Shown: positions 1 through 9,925, counted from the first letter of the stretch. The stretch: 64,000 nucleotides of DNA from Yponomeuta sedellus (GCA_934045075.1 OW203727.1:17544861-17608860); one strand, 5' to 3'. Numbers and translations are program-made. Notes: generated by a model not told the origin, from the letters alone.

Positions 1-253
1 GCCTCCAAATGCGGAAAAAACGCATATTTCTAGACAAAAGAAAGGACAAAATTGCCCACGAAAGCAAATTTTATTCCTTCACATATTACGTAGATATGTA
101 TCCGACGGGCCTGTCGCTATAAATTCCCAAGTAAAATATTATAATATCCGACATGGCAAAGAAATATTGCCTGAAACGTACTATGCATAATTTTCTCCTC
201 CATCCATGATTACCATCTATCCACTGCCATTAGGTATACTCGTAACTAGAGAT
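1..253. other. AT-rich sequence, nothing recognised
   Basis: No open frame with a recognisable product and no match to other repeats in the window before the S dimer begins at 265. Confidence 0.4.
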
Positions 254-264
254 ATAGAGATAGA

Positions 265-613
265 GAAGCACTCGTGGCCTAGTCGAACCGAGAGAGTGGA
301 ATCAAATCAATCATTTGAGTTAAGCAACAACAGCGGTAGTCCCGTGACTACCGCTAGTGGCATTTTTCCGAGCGCTTCCGTGCTTCGCAAGGCACGTTAA
401 GCCGTTGGTGCTGGTTGTCATGTAATGCCAGTCGTTAAGCCATGTCAGAGGCCTTATGTGCGGCTTGATAACTTCTGACAGTAAGGCCCGCCACTGTCTT
501 ACAATCCTCCACCAACCCGGACTTGACCCCCATGGTGGAGTATGGCCTTACCTTCTTGCGATGCTGAAAGAGACCCATGCCCTAGTAGTGGGGACATACA
601 AGGGTTGATAACG
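265..613 (+). mobile_element. Family S (5S-like SINE), first unit of a dimer
   Basis: Member of a ~370-bp family that recurs about 17 times here. It starts near 'GCACTCGTGGCCTAG' and ends '…AAGGGTTGATAACG'. In this unit the 5S-like block after GTTAAGCAACAACA is replaced by a small hairpin at 332-355 (9-bp arms, 6-nt loop), whereas sister copies read GGCGCGGTCAGG… there. The body contains CTTCCGTGCTTCGCAAGGCACG and ends in a LINE-like tail. A direct repeat ATAGAGATAGA lies at 254-264 and again at 788-798, after the second unit, so both units seem to have inserted together. Confidence 0.75.
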
Positions 614-787
614 AAGCGCTCGTGGCCTAGTCGAACCGAGTGAGTGGAATCATATGAGTTAAGCGTCAACAGGCGCGGTCAGGTGCAAGATGGCCCCCGG
701 GGTGGAGTATGGAGTATGGCCTGACCTTCCTGCGATGCAGGAAGAGATCTGTGCCCAAGCAGTGGTGACATACAAGGGTTGATATCG
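614..787 (+). mobile_element. Family S, second unit of the dimer, internally deleted
   Basis: Begins AAGCGCTCGTGGCCTAG directly after the first unit. It has the 5S-like GGCGCGGTCAGGTGCA block, then jumps to the 3' part (GGTGGAGTATGG…) and ends GGGTTGATATCG. About 200 bp of the middle is missing. The downstream copy of the 11-bp direct repeat is at 788-798. Confidence 0.7.
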
Positions 788-899
788 ATAGAGATAGATA
801 AAGAACGTCCCGCTAGATAACGGGAATGTGTATTCTGTCGATATCATAAACGCGAAAAATCGCATTTTTAGTCGGTATCAATGAATAAATCAGTCACTT

Positions 900-975
900 C
901 CTATGAGCAAATGAATAATTTCATGTACTTTTATGATGTACGGTGTGCAATAAAGAGCCTTAATCTAATCTAAAC
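900..975 (+). mobile_element. LINE 3' end fragment with (AATCT)n tail
   Basis: 'GTGCAATAAAGAG' followed by TTAATCTAATCTAA resembles the polyadenylation signal plus pentamer tail of the Jockey/CR1-type LINE 3' ends seen elsewhere in the window. Only the last ~75 bp are recognisable. Confidence 0.4.
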
Positions 976-987
976 TAATCCTAAATG

Positions 988-1148
988 TACGTAATACAGA
1001 GAATAGTGTAAAGAGGTTCGAAATGTCACTGATGCCGGTGAGTCGCCCATTAGCTAAGTTGGAAAGAGCGCTGGCACGGATAGCCAGAGGTCGCGGGATC
1101 GAATCCCGGCGTGGGTGGAATTTTTAGCCTCTAAATAGGTTTTTAAAA
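988..1148 (+). mobile_element. Family F SINE (tRNA-headed), complete simple copy
   Basis: 161-bp element between perfect 12-bp direct repeats TAATCCTAAATG (976-987 and 1149-1160), the mark of target-primed insertion. It contains a tRNA-like domain: acceptor-like arms 1044-1050 and 1111-1117, A-box-like TAGCTAAGTTGG (1051-1062) and B-box-like GGGATCGAATCC (1095-1106). The 3' end is 'GCCTCTAAATAGGTTTTTAAAA'-type, without the extra GTCCTTAGCACGGG tail of other copies. This is the non-inverted reference for the foldback copies. Confidence 0.85.
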
Positions 1149-1193
1149 TAATCCTAAATGATCAAAAACTTTGCCCTTTGTAGATAGATAGAT

Positions 1194-1353
1194 AAACGTA
1201 GAGTAGGACGCCCTCCGACCAGGTGGGATGACGATCTGCGAAAAACTGCCGGCAGATACTGGATGCGGCAAGCTGAAGACAGGGCGTTATGGCGCTCATT
1301 AGGAGAGGGCTATGTCCAGCAGTGGACTACATAATATAGCCTGAAGAAGAAGA
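1194..1353 (+). mobile_element. RTE LINE 3' fragment
   Basis: Reads as the ORF2 C-terminus of an RTE element (…GRPPTRWDDDLRK…, …GYVQQWTT stop) followed by the short 3' UTR 'ATATAGCCTGAAGAAGAAG'. It is truncated to ~160 bp. A GATA-rich sequence on both sides may be a target duplication. Confidence 0.8.
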
Positions 1354-1357
1354 AGAT

Positions 1358-1530
1358 AGATATGTAGAATATTCTTTGTTGTTCACAGAAATTACGGTAA
1401 AAGAAATTTCAAAATAATATACTACAAATGCGGCCTTATTACTAAAAGCAATTTCTTCCATACAAACCTAAGTAATGAGTTGATTTATTCAGTGTCCAGT
1501 GTCTAGACGATTTATCCAGCGTCCAGCAGT
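1358..1530 (-). mobile_element. LINE-J 3' UTR fragment
   Basis: Reverse complement carries 'AATAAGGCCGC' and a TGTGAACAACAAAGAATATTC-like polyadenylation region ending in (TATC)n. The same 3' UTR recurs at 30732-31130 and 45166-45391, including the GCGTCCAGTGT block. Confidence 0.6.
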
Positions 1531-1631
1531 CCTTCATTTGCTAGATGTTTGCAGGGACCATGTAACTAGATTATAAACTTTCACCATGACATTCTAACAT
1601 GGAAGGTTTCTTATCTGTTGTCTATCTATAT

Positions 1632-1760
1632 GTAATCATCCCATAAACAGAGCCCACTGTTGGGCATAAGCCTCTTCTCTTTCACGCCAAACCATCCGGT
1701 ACTTTGTTAGTCTCGTCCAATGTCTCCCAGCCGCTTTCGCAATGACGTCGGCCCACCGAG
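1632..1760 (-). mobile_element. LINE-K ORF2 C-terminal fragment
   Basis: The minus strand encodes the typical end of a LINE ORF (…KREEAYAQQ…) with 'GCCCAACAGTGGGCTCTGTT'. The same family lies on the plus strand at 46895-47058. Only ~130 bp remain. Confidence 0.55.
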
Positions 1761-2067
1761 TTGGTGGTCTGCCCGCCGACCGTCGATTCGTTCTTGGCTA
1801 CCACTCTGTGACTACTTTAGTCCACCTCTCACCTTTCCACCTAACCAAATGCCCCTGTTGTGTTTTACAATACAAAAATCAATTTAGTAGAACCTACTAC
1901 ATCTCTCTATCTTGCGAGGGTGTCCCTTCTTAACTTTCCTGCCGTACTTAAAATTCCGTTCAGTCGCGGAAACTTGGAGCTAAACTTGATTTGCTGAATT
2001 TCCTACGTGACTATTTACAGATGGTACAGGGACTGGGATATGTATAGCATTAAGCATCTTTTAAGCG
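1761..2067. other. Unassigned sequence between LINE pieces
   Basis: May continue the minus-strand LINE-K fragment upstream, but reading frames are broken and no domain is recognisable. Confidence 0.3.
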
Positions 2068-2070
2068 TCA

Positions 2071-2072
2071 TA

Positions 2073-2131
<59 letters not shown>
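2071..2131. repeat. (TA)n microsatellite
   Basis: About 60 bp of uninterrupted TA after one TATG variant, followed by a GAGAGAGA run. Open frames across it are artefacts of the repeat. Confidence 0.95.
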
Positions 2132-2142
<11 letters not shown>

Positions 2143-2503
2143 TAGCCCAGGCTTTCAGAGAGACAAAGAGAGGGAAACTAATGTGGAATAATAGCAAAGT
2201 ATTCGGCATAGGACTCCGATCCCCGTGAATTACCTGAAACAAAGAAGTAAATAAATAAGTAGAAATGACAGTAAAGCTATCATGTTATGCAATAGTTCTT
2301 AATATACAGGGGACATAATTTGAGGTGAGTTTCTACGCATCTAACCAGCTTCATTGATAACTAAGCTACTCCGCTGCGCTTACTATAAGTAAAGCGAACC
2401 GTAGGTTTATTCATCACTTGTTAAAGTAGTTTACCATTCACTGATCGCGACGCCTCGTATATCTGTGCGCCTGATACACAATTCCAATATCAACTAGACA
2501 AAT

Positions 2504-3388
2504 ATGTCACTAAGAAGAACACCACCGCCCTCTCCTTGCATTCTGAAGGACACTAGATCGGAGCCGATCGTCTTAACCCGTACTGATGATGAGGAATTTA
2601 CAAAAACTTCACGAAATGTTAAACGTAGGAGGGATGAGATGGATAGCCAGGAGGGTGATTCGTCTTTTGAGACGGCTTTTGAAGTCTGGTCTAAATCTCA
2701 AAACTCAAAATTAACTGAAATTCTAGCAACTGTAAATGAGCTTAAAAAACAAAATGACGAGCTCCGCCTATCGTGCGATTTTAACGCAAAACAATACGAA
2801 GCAATATTAAAAGAATTCAAACAAATGGAAGAGGAGCGAAAATCTAATATGAAGTACATACAATTACTTGAGAATAAAGTTGAAACTTTGGAACGCTGTT
2901 CGAGATCTGCCAGCTTCGAAATTCATAATATTTCTACCAACAAATCGGAGACAAAGGACGATTTAATCAACTTGGCTGTGAAAACCTCTAATGCCGTGAA
3001 TAGTCCAATACAACCGTGCGAAATCCGGAATATTTTTCGTGCTAAATCAAAATCTGAAAGCACTAGACCGGTTATTGTGGAGCTTAACTCAGTACTGACC
3101 AGAGACAAAATAATAAAAGCTACAAAGAAATTTAATCAAGAAAACCAAAGAGACAAGCTGAGCACTAAACATCTAGGGTTGAATGGTCCTCAAAAACCAA
3201 TTTACGTCAGCGAGAATCTGACCCCGAAAGCAAGAAGACTATTTTTCCGTGCACGTGACCTACAGAAAACAAAGGGTTATCTTTTCTGTTGGACAAGCAA
3301 CGGCAACGTTTTCCTACGGAAGTCTGAAGGACTGCCGGCCACCCCTATTGAATCGGAAGTCCAGATCGACAACCTATTGCAAAATTGA
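2504..3388 (+). CDS. LINE ORF1 protein (coiled coil, FP25-like C-terminal domain)
   Basis: 294-residue ORF1, expected to bind element RNA and assemble the retrotransposition particle. The start is the first in-frame ATG at 2504. Residues 1-45 are polar and Ser/Thr-rich with a basic patch (VKRRRDE). Residues ~60-125 form a charged heptad-like stretch (LKKQNDELRL, MEEERKSNMK, LLENKVETLE) that looks like a coiled coil. Residues ~135-285 resemble the FP25-like domain common in insect LINE ORF1s, with YVSENLTPKARRLFFRAR and GYLFCWTSNGNVFLR as its most recognisable parts. No CCHC zinc knuckles are visible, unlike classical Jockey ORF1s. The frame is fully open. The domain call is by sequence resemblance only. 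Confidence 0.85.
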   Translation: MSLRRTPPPSPCILKDTRSEPIVLTRTDDEEFTKTSRNVKRRRDEMDSQEGDSSFETAFEVWSKSQNSKLTEILATVNELKKQNDELRLSCDFNAKQYEAILKEFKQMEEERKSNMKYIQLLENKVETLERCSRSASFEIHNISTNKSETKDDLINLAVKTSNAVNSPIQPCEIRNIFRAKSKSESTRPVIVELNSVLTRDKIIKATKKFNQENQRDKLSTKHLGLNGPQKPIYVSENLTPKARRLFFRARDLQKTKGYLFCWTSNGNVFLRKSEGLPATPIESEVQIDNLLQN

Positions 3389-3722
3389 CTAGTTCTAAAA
3401 TTTTTGGCTCTCTTAAAATGTTATTGCATGCTTTTATTGATTCTAAAAATATTCGTTTTTAAGAAACACAATACTTGGTCCATTACAGCCCTAAGTCACA
3501 TACTCATACTTTCAAATCACACACACACGCAAACTATACAAAATATTTATTTTACATTATTGTTACAACCACACATCACTGGCCTACAAATGATACAAAT
3601 AGTTACATTCTCTCGGTATAAAAACATTCCTGGCTCAATTTCAATCCTCAGTGGCATTAATCTCTTTGCTATACAACAGAAATCAATTAAGAGACTCGCC
3701 TACTTTCCCTACTTGCTCTATT
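3389..3722 (+). other. LINE inter-ORF spacer
   Basis: 334 bp between the ORF1 stop and the ORF2 ATG. AT-rich, with a CACACACACG run and no conserved frame. ORF2 would need reinitiation or another unconventional mode of translation, as in other two-ORF LINEs. Confidence 0.6.
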
Positions 3723-4412
3723 ATGGAAAATAACTTAGATAAATTGATTGATTCTATAGATAACTTTCAGATATCTACATCCGTTCTTTGTGACCCAGAA
3801 GATTGTCCCCGTTATCTAAGCCGCTCAAATAAAAACATTAAAATAGTTACCCAGAACATTAGAAGTATTTCATGCAATACCCCTGGTTTTAATACTCTCT
3901 TACAGCGTACTAAGATAGAGCCAGACGTCATAGTTTTTACAGAATGCTGGTTAAATAGTACCACTAACCAAAATCTACCAAGATTCACAAATTTTACCTG
4001 TTTTGCTACAGCAAAAAATTGTAATCAAAATGATGGAGTTGTGGTATATATAAAGGAAGATATAAATGTACAATGTTTTGAACCCGAATTTCATGAAGCA
4101 AATTGCCTTGTCTCGATTCTTAACGATAATATTGCCGTGATTTCTATTTATAGATCACCATCCTATTCATCTATTGAAACCTTTTTAAACTCTCTAGATA
4201 GTTTGCTTAACTCACTAAAGAAATATAAACATTTATTACTGGTTGGTGATATTAATATTGATATTGCTCGAGATAACTCAGAGGCTCGTACTTCCAGCTA
4301 CTTAGAACTCACTGCCAGCCATGGTCTACTTCCAGCTCATACTACACCTACTAGAGAACACTCGTGCCTTGATCATGTGATCTTAAGGTCACCTCACGAA
4401 TCAAAACTTTGA
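3723..4412 (+). pseudogene. LINE ORF2, N-terminal part: AP-type endonuclease (frameshifted)
   Basis: Apurinic-like endonuclease domain that nicks the target DNA for target-primed reverse transcription. The ATG at 3723 (MENNLDKLID) is the best start; the frame is open further upstream but without ATG context. Visible motifs in order: KIVTQNIRSI, the catalytic-acid region FTECWLN, GVVVYIKEDI, VGDINIDI (GDxN) and SCLDHV. The frame stops with TGA at 4410-4412, and the final SDH-type motif (SITDH) is found only in the next frame. One indel around 4400-4410 therefore separates it from the RT part. The reading is otherwise intact. Confidence 0.88.
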
Positions 4413-6691
4413 TCGTAAATAATAGCATTACCGACCATAATACTGTTTGTATTTGCATGGAAATGAGACATCAAAAGTTCTTTGCTAATAGAAAAATAAC
4501 AAAAATTAATTACAATGGTATAGCAAGCGCGTTGGGCAACACGGATTTTGAACCGGTTTTGAAACAAAGTAATTGTGATAAGGCTACCAATTTGTTCGTA
4601 GATACTTTAACTGGGATAATTGAAACAAACTCTACTGATATTGTATTATCTAAACGAAAAACACCACTGAAACCCTGGATAACGCCAGGACTGCTTCGCT
4701 GTGTGAGGAATAGAGACAAGATGAACAAAAAAGTGAAATTAGATCCAGAAAACAGTGTTCTTAGCACTACTTATCGTCGCTACAGAAATTTCTGTAATAA
4801 TATACTAAGACGTCTAAAAAGACAATATGAAAAATCTCAGCTAGAAAAAGCCAGTAAGATTAACTCCAAGCGAACATGGCAAGTCATTAATGACATCACT
4901 CGATTTAAACCTAATAAGACAGTTGCAAAAGACGTACTTTCACTATCCTCAGACCCCATCGAAGCTATAAATATGGCTAATAGTTATTTTGCTCATGTGG
5001 GTGAAAACCTTGCAAATTTGATAATAAAAGATGGACCAAGTGAACTCTCTAATGTAGAGTCAAAATATCAAGCTACTACACATTGCCTTAAATCCTTTGT
5101 TCTTCTAGAAACTGATCTCACACAAGTAATTTCGATTGTTAACTCACTTAAAAACACTTGCTCTACCGGGTGGGATCAAATATCCTCAAAAATTATTAAA
5201 CAGAATATAAAAATCCTAGCTGGCCCAATTACACATATTTGCAACTTATCAATAAACTCTGGTATATTCCCAACTGCATTCAAACAATCAATAATAACTC
5301 CTTTACACAAATCAGGTGAAAAGTCCGTCACAAGCAACTATAGGCCGATATCCTTGCTACCGACACTTTCAAAAATACTAGAAAAAGTTATAAATAATCA
5401 GTTCATAAGCTACGTTGAAACAAACAATCTGTTGTCACCCAGTCAGTTTGGTTTTCGCAGAGGTAAGTCGACCACCGATGCAGTATCTAAAGTGTCAACT
5501 AGCATTGTCAAAAGCCTAGATAAAGGAGAAAAATGCCTGACTATATTTTTGGATTTGCGAAAGGCTTTTGACACAATCCCACCGCACCTATTGCTCAAAA
5601 AACTAGAGTTAGAGTTTGGAGTTCGGGGCCTTCAGTTGCAGTTATTTAAAACTTACCTTTTAGATAGATATCAAAAAACAAGGGTGGGCGACTTATTGAG
5701 CGACTCTCTCCCGATAAGATTCGGAATACCTCAAGGAAGTATTCTCGGCCCGACCCTTTTTTTAATATATATTAATAGCCTTTGTAATATAACCCTACTA
5801 AACGGAGAAATTACCTCTTTTGCCGATGATACAGCTCTGACTTTCAGGGGAAGGAGTTGGAATGACGTCTACAATAATTCCCAAAAGAGCTTAGATATGG
5901 TTATGAAATGGCTCAGTAACAATCTTCTAAGTCTGAACACTGATAAAACTAAATATATTGCGTTTTCAATTGTTGCATCAACTCAACCTAGTCCAGAAAG
6001 CCATTTTATTTTTGCACATTCAGTTTCATGTTTGTTTTCACCGTCTAATAATTGCAAATGTCGAAAACTTGAAAAAGTTAACTCAATTAGATATCTTGGG
6101 GTGATTTTGGATAGACATCTTTCTTTTAAAGAACATATTGCAACTCTCTCAGCTCGTGTTCGTAAACTGATATATGTATTCAAAACTATTCGTCATTTAG
6201 CTGACCCTGCTCTAATAAAAACAATTTACTTCGCTCTGTGCCAATCAATACTAACATATTGTATTATAGTGTGGGGTGGTGCTGCAAAATCACACATAAT
6301 TTGCCTTGAAAGAGCGCAACGTGCTATACTAAAAGTTAGTAATTTCTTGCCGTTTCGTACCCCCACTACAAAAGTTTATCAAATTACAGAGGTGCTCACG
6401 GTTCGCCAACTCTATATCCTGCACGTCATCACTGAACAGCATAAAAGTTTAAAACTTAACTCCTCAGACAGAACAAAAAGACAAAAATCCATAATATTTC
6501 GAGTGAAACGTGTCCGAACAACGTTCGCACAAAGATCTCTATTGTTTATGGCTAATTTCTTGTATAATAGAATTAATAAACAACACAATATATCAGAACT
6601 AACGAAACACGAGTGTAACAAGTGTGTCAAAAACTTTCTTCTTACTCTTTCCTACTCAAAGACAGAAGATCTATTAGGAATAGTTAAATGA
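4409..6691 (+). pseudogene. LINE ORF2, C-terminal part: reverse transcriptase
   Basis: Continuation of ORF2 in the -1 frame, 760 codons open, with no ATG of its own at the join. It begins with the endonuclease's last motif (NSITDHNTV). RT motifs: YRPISLLPTLSKILEKV, PSQFGFRRGKSTTDAV, FLDLRKAFDTI (first catalytic Asp), IPQGSILGPTLFLIYIN, and the catalytic SFADDT with FADD encoded at 5819-5830. YLGVILDRHLSFKEHI and the thumb/C-terminal region up to YSKTEDLLGIVK follow. No RNase H domain is visible. All catalytic residues look intact, so the only visible lesion in ORF2 is the frameshift near 4405. Confidence 0.9.
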
Positions 6692-7182
6692 ATTTACAAT
6701 ACTATATAAATGGTACAAAATATTATCACTCTACATTCACTACACACTACATTTTTCCTTCACACACTCACTACACTTTACAGATACACAATTTTCACAC
6801 TCACACTTTTCACATGCATGCTAGAATAAATATATTTAATACTAATTTCATTAAATTTAAGTACTTAACTGCAGAATGATTCAAATCTTATAGTGTAATA
6901 ATAATTAAAATTAAAGTTTTACCTATGTCACATCATAAGTCAAATAGATAAAATTTACCTTTTGGTACTTCATAATAACTAGTGAATAACAATATGTTGC
7001 TCTATTGTCAATTTTTATAATATAAATATGGAAGGAACACTGATGCTCTATACAACAGGCCCTGCCTAGTTTAGACATCAGGCATTCATTATTAAGTGTA
7101 AGCCCTAGAACCTTATGTGAAAAATGTACTCTACATATGTTATTGTACCATAGCTGTGTTACTCTGATTTTGATGAAATAAA
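6692..7182 (+). other. LINE 3' UTR
   Basis: AT-rich, with ACTACAC/CACTC-rich segments and 'GATGAAATAAAT' just before the tail, which can serve as a polyadenylation signal. No conserved ORF. Confidence 0.7.
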
Positions 7183-7210
7183 TTATCTTATCTTATCTTA
7201 TCTTATCTTA
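7183..7210 (+). repeat. (TTATC)n LINE tail
   Basis: Five to six TTATC units end the LINE. Similar tails end other LINE fragments at 11338-11352 and 41205-41216. Confidence 0.9.
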
Positions 7211-7329
7211 GTTTTGTAGCGACCAATGCAAATAGTAACGAAATTAAAAATTGTAAATGTTCACGTTTTAAGTTAAAAATCATGGACGTTACACCGAAAC
7301 CATGTGAATTTCATGGACGTAGTATAATT

Positions 7330-7590
7330 AGTAAGTCAGACCTCAAATTTCCGAACAAAGCCTCACAGTTGGGCCATTATGCGTATCAAGCGCTGAGGCA
7401 AATAAGTACCTCATACGCTTGGGTTTTCTCACGATATTTTTTATTCACCGTAAGCAAGTAGTATTGACATTACAACTTCACGAATGCACGTAACTTAGAA
7501 AACAAAGTCATTGGTACATGCCGGGATTCGAACCCACGACCCCCCGAATGTGAGGTCGGCTTCCTACCACTGCGCTACCACCGCTGTACA
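7330..7590 (-). mobile_element. Family B SINE (tRNA-headed)
   Basis: On the minus strand the head is 'GCGGTGGTAGCGCAGTGGTA' (A-box-like) followed by GGGTTCGAATCCCGGC (B-box-like). The body contains AACAAAGTCATTGG on the plus strand and a TCACGATA/TTCACCG block. The same body recurs at 32925, 42487, 45385 and 57810 (minus) and at 20822 and 35450 (plus). Confidence 0.75.
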
Positions 7591-7941
7591 TAACAATTTG
7601 AGCGTATGTCGTACGCTTGTTACAAATCAATGTAGACAGAGCGTCGAAAGCAAGTGAATTTCATGGCCCTCTATAGTATTTTAGGACTATTTAGGTCAAT
7701 AAAGCGGAAATTACACAAGGAGAGTTTCTCGCACATGAACGGAAATTAAACGTAGGCGATTCTCCCATGGCAAAACTCGTCATTTCATTCTCGCCTGCGG
7801 TTTTCTTTTAATTCTTATTAATTTATTTATTTTGCAACAGGTGACAAAGAGAAAAGTATAAATAAATTAAACTTGATTTTTGACAAAAACTCGTATTGTT
7901 CATACGATTCTCGAATTTGAGGGCGAGACAAGCGAGACAAA

Positions 7942-8120
7942 TTTCTCTTAATTTTTACACTACAGGCGAGTTATAGTAGATCTATAGAATCATATGTGTC
8001 AACAAACGTCTCTTAATTTTTACACTACAGGCGGCTTATAGTAGATCTATGGAATCATATGTGTCAACAAACGTCTCTTAATTTTTACACTACAGGCGAG
8101 TTATAGTAGATCTATAGAAT
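7942..8120 (+). repeat. Three tandem ~65-bp repeats
   Basis: TCTCTTAATTTTTACAC starts at 7944, 8009 and 8074, an exact 65-bp period. Each unit continues TACAGGCG…TATAGTAGATCTAT. Units differ at only a few positions. Confidence 0.9.
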
Positions 8121-8168
8121 CATTGTTTCAAGACACGAGACAAGTCGTTCTCGTGTCTCAAAACAATG
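8121..8168. repeat. Hairpin, 20-bp stem
   Basis: CATTGTTTCAAGACACGAGA, an 8-nt loop, then its reverse complement with two mismatches. Confidence 0.85.
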
Positions 8169-8472
8169 CTCGGGTGAGAATCGCCAGTGTCGATGCGAGA
8201 TTCGGACTAATCACTCAGTACTGATTTTCACGAGACTCGCTATTCCTGATTTAGGTCACAAGATACACCACCACTGACTCTACTAGACTTAAATAAATAA
8301 TCGTCTTTTTGAGTGACGAAAGTCATAAGAGAAACTCGCATAGTTTGTATACACAACCTTGATCCTAGTAGCCTAGTAGGGTTTCAGTAGTATTAATTGT
8401 TTTCGAAAGGCGAAACTTGGGACATTATTAGAAGAAATCGACACTCGAGTGCGAGAAACTCTCCATGTGTAA

Positions 8473-9400
8473 TAGCTCCTAGAGCGAACGGGGGCCTTTG
8501 GCGGCCTTCAACTTTGTGGGAGCTGATCCGCGGGTACCTTCGTTCGCTTTTTTTATCTAAGTCTGTACGCAAATAAGCGAAGTGCGTCGTGACGGCACAA
8601 CGATACGTACTAAAATAACTATAAATACCATCAAGTTTAGAGACTACATATTGGCTAAATAGGGCTGGGCGCAACGTCGATGAGCCGTCATGGCGACGGC
8701 CTTTCACCGTGAGACATCTTTCAGTTCGGTAGTACATGGTCACTTGCTAAAACCGCTTGCAACGAAAATATGTCGCCGCAGCGAGGGTTGTAAGTCTGTA
8801 ATTACGTGTCGTGTCTCATTCATTTTGATATCGTTGAATAGAACAAAGTAGCCATTATTTAGACCTTGAGTATCACCGCTAGATAGCGCTAATGCTGCGT
8901 AAGACTATGCGCAGTTTGAACTAAAACGCTTACTTACTGACGTCTCACTTTAAAATGGTGGCCGTGTAACCGGACGCATTTTTAGCATTTGTGTTATAGT
9001 CTCTAACTTAGAAAGTATACTTCTCTTTATTCTTTTTAATCGATCCAAAAATCAAACAGTTTTCCATTTGTCTCGGTCAAAGTGTACTACAAATGCCAAT
9101 AAGGCAGCCAGGATTATTTTTGATTAAAATCGTGCTCGCACGTCGCCCGTTCCGTTGCAACGGAAGCTTAAATTGTACCTACCTTTCAGGGATTATGTTA
9201 TACCCTATAAAGCTATACAATAGATATAAATTTGGGGAAGGTGCAATATCGGTAGTTTTCCGCAAAGTGCCTCTCCCAAAGCCCCGCTGGCTTATCACAT
9301 CTCTACGACGACACGTAACGTAACCAAATTTTATCTCGCAACACTTCCGAGCCAAACTTCTCGATACAGACATAGGTACGAACATCGACAGCAGATAAAT
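8473..9400. other. Unassigned, moderately GC sequence
   Basis: No domain in any frame. It contains AGCGAACG / CGTTCGCT as an inverted pair around 8483-8550 and several CG-rich words. It matches nothing else in the window and could be host intergenic DNA. Confidence 0.3.
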
Positions 9401-9411
9401 TTTGCATTTAT

Positions 9412-9777
9412 CATCATCAACCGAACGGAACCACCGAGGGGCACGGGTCTCTTCCTTGAGGGAGGTATAGGCCATACTCCACCACGGGGGCCAAGTCCGG
9501 ATTGGTGGAGGAATGTAAGACAGTGGCGGGCCCTACTGTTAGAAGTCATAAAGCCCAGAGGCTTTATGACTTCTAATCTTTTGACCATGAGCCATGTTCT
9601 GACATGGCTTAACGACTGCCAGCCAGGTATGACAGCCAGTACGGACCGGTTAACGAGCCTTGCGAAGCACGAAAGCGCTCGGAAACAAGCCACTAGCGTT
9701 AATCACGGGTCTGTCACCCATCCTGCACCTGACTGCGCCTTTGCACTCAGTTTGGCTAGACCACGAGCGCTTCGTGG
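9412..9777 (-). mobile_element. Family S copy with internal inverted duplication
   Basis: Minus-strand S element (tail 9412-9480, 5S-like region ~9700-9770). At 9541-9574 a perfect 15-bp hairpin replaces the family sequence. Other copies read through here as GTCAGAAGTTATCAAGCCGC. Confidence 0.75.
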
Positions 9778-9794
9778 GTACATTAACAGGTGAA

Positions 9795-9925
9795 ATTTTA
9801 TGAGAAACCGTGGTTAAATTGTGGTAAAACTGTCTCACTCTCAATGCGTATTCCCTGGAATGCTGAACCAGTATCGACCGGCCGCCGCCTGACCCGCACA
9901 ATGCACTATTTGAATTCGTTATGAA
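9795..9925 (+). repeat. ~125-bp repeat, copy 1
   Basis: Contains CCCTGGAATGCTGA…GTATCGACCGGCC…CGCACAATGCACTATTTGAA. A second copy is at 11353-11478. Family unknown. Confidence 0.7.

Larger units (their letters stand above)
2290..7210 (+). mobile_element. Near-complete CR1/Jockey-type non-LTR retrotransposon
   Basis: A 4.9-kb LINE with a GC-containing 5' UTR (start uncertain, about 2290-2400), ORF1 (2504-3388), a ~330-bp spacer, ORF2 (3723-6691, one frameshift), an AT-rich 3' UTR and a pentamer tail (TTATC)n at 7183-7210. ORF order, an AP-type endonuclease followed by RT, and the short tandem tail in place of poly(A) fit the Jockey/CR1/Daphne superfamily. I could not find a target-site duplication. 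Apart from the frameshift both ORFs are open, so this is a young copy. Assignment to a named clade needs an RT phylogeny. Confidence 0.9.
7711..8472. mobile_element. Candidate non-autonomous DNA element with 24-bp inverted ends
   Basis: TTACACAAGGAGAGTTTCTC plus GCAC (7711-7734) is matched in inverse orientation at 8449-8472 with one mismatch. A second, weaker inverted pair (GGCGATTCTC / GAGAATCGCC) lies inside. The interior has 65-bp tandem repeats and a 20-bp hairpin and no coding capacity. No target duplication was seen, so a MITE identity is only inferred. Confidence 0.45.

Noticed and set aside
7500..7590. tRNA gene on the minus strand (also 18620-18698, 45480-45560, 53455-53523, 61010-61079)
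   Set aside because: These are tRNA-like heads attached to repeated SINE bodies, with mismatched arms and multiple copies; not functional tRNA genes.
7942..8120. CRISPR array
   Set aside because: The 65-bp units are directly tandem with no unique spacers, and the DNA is eukaryotic.
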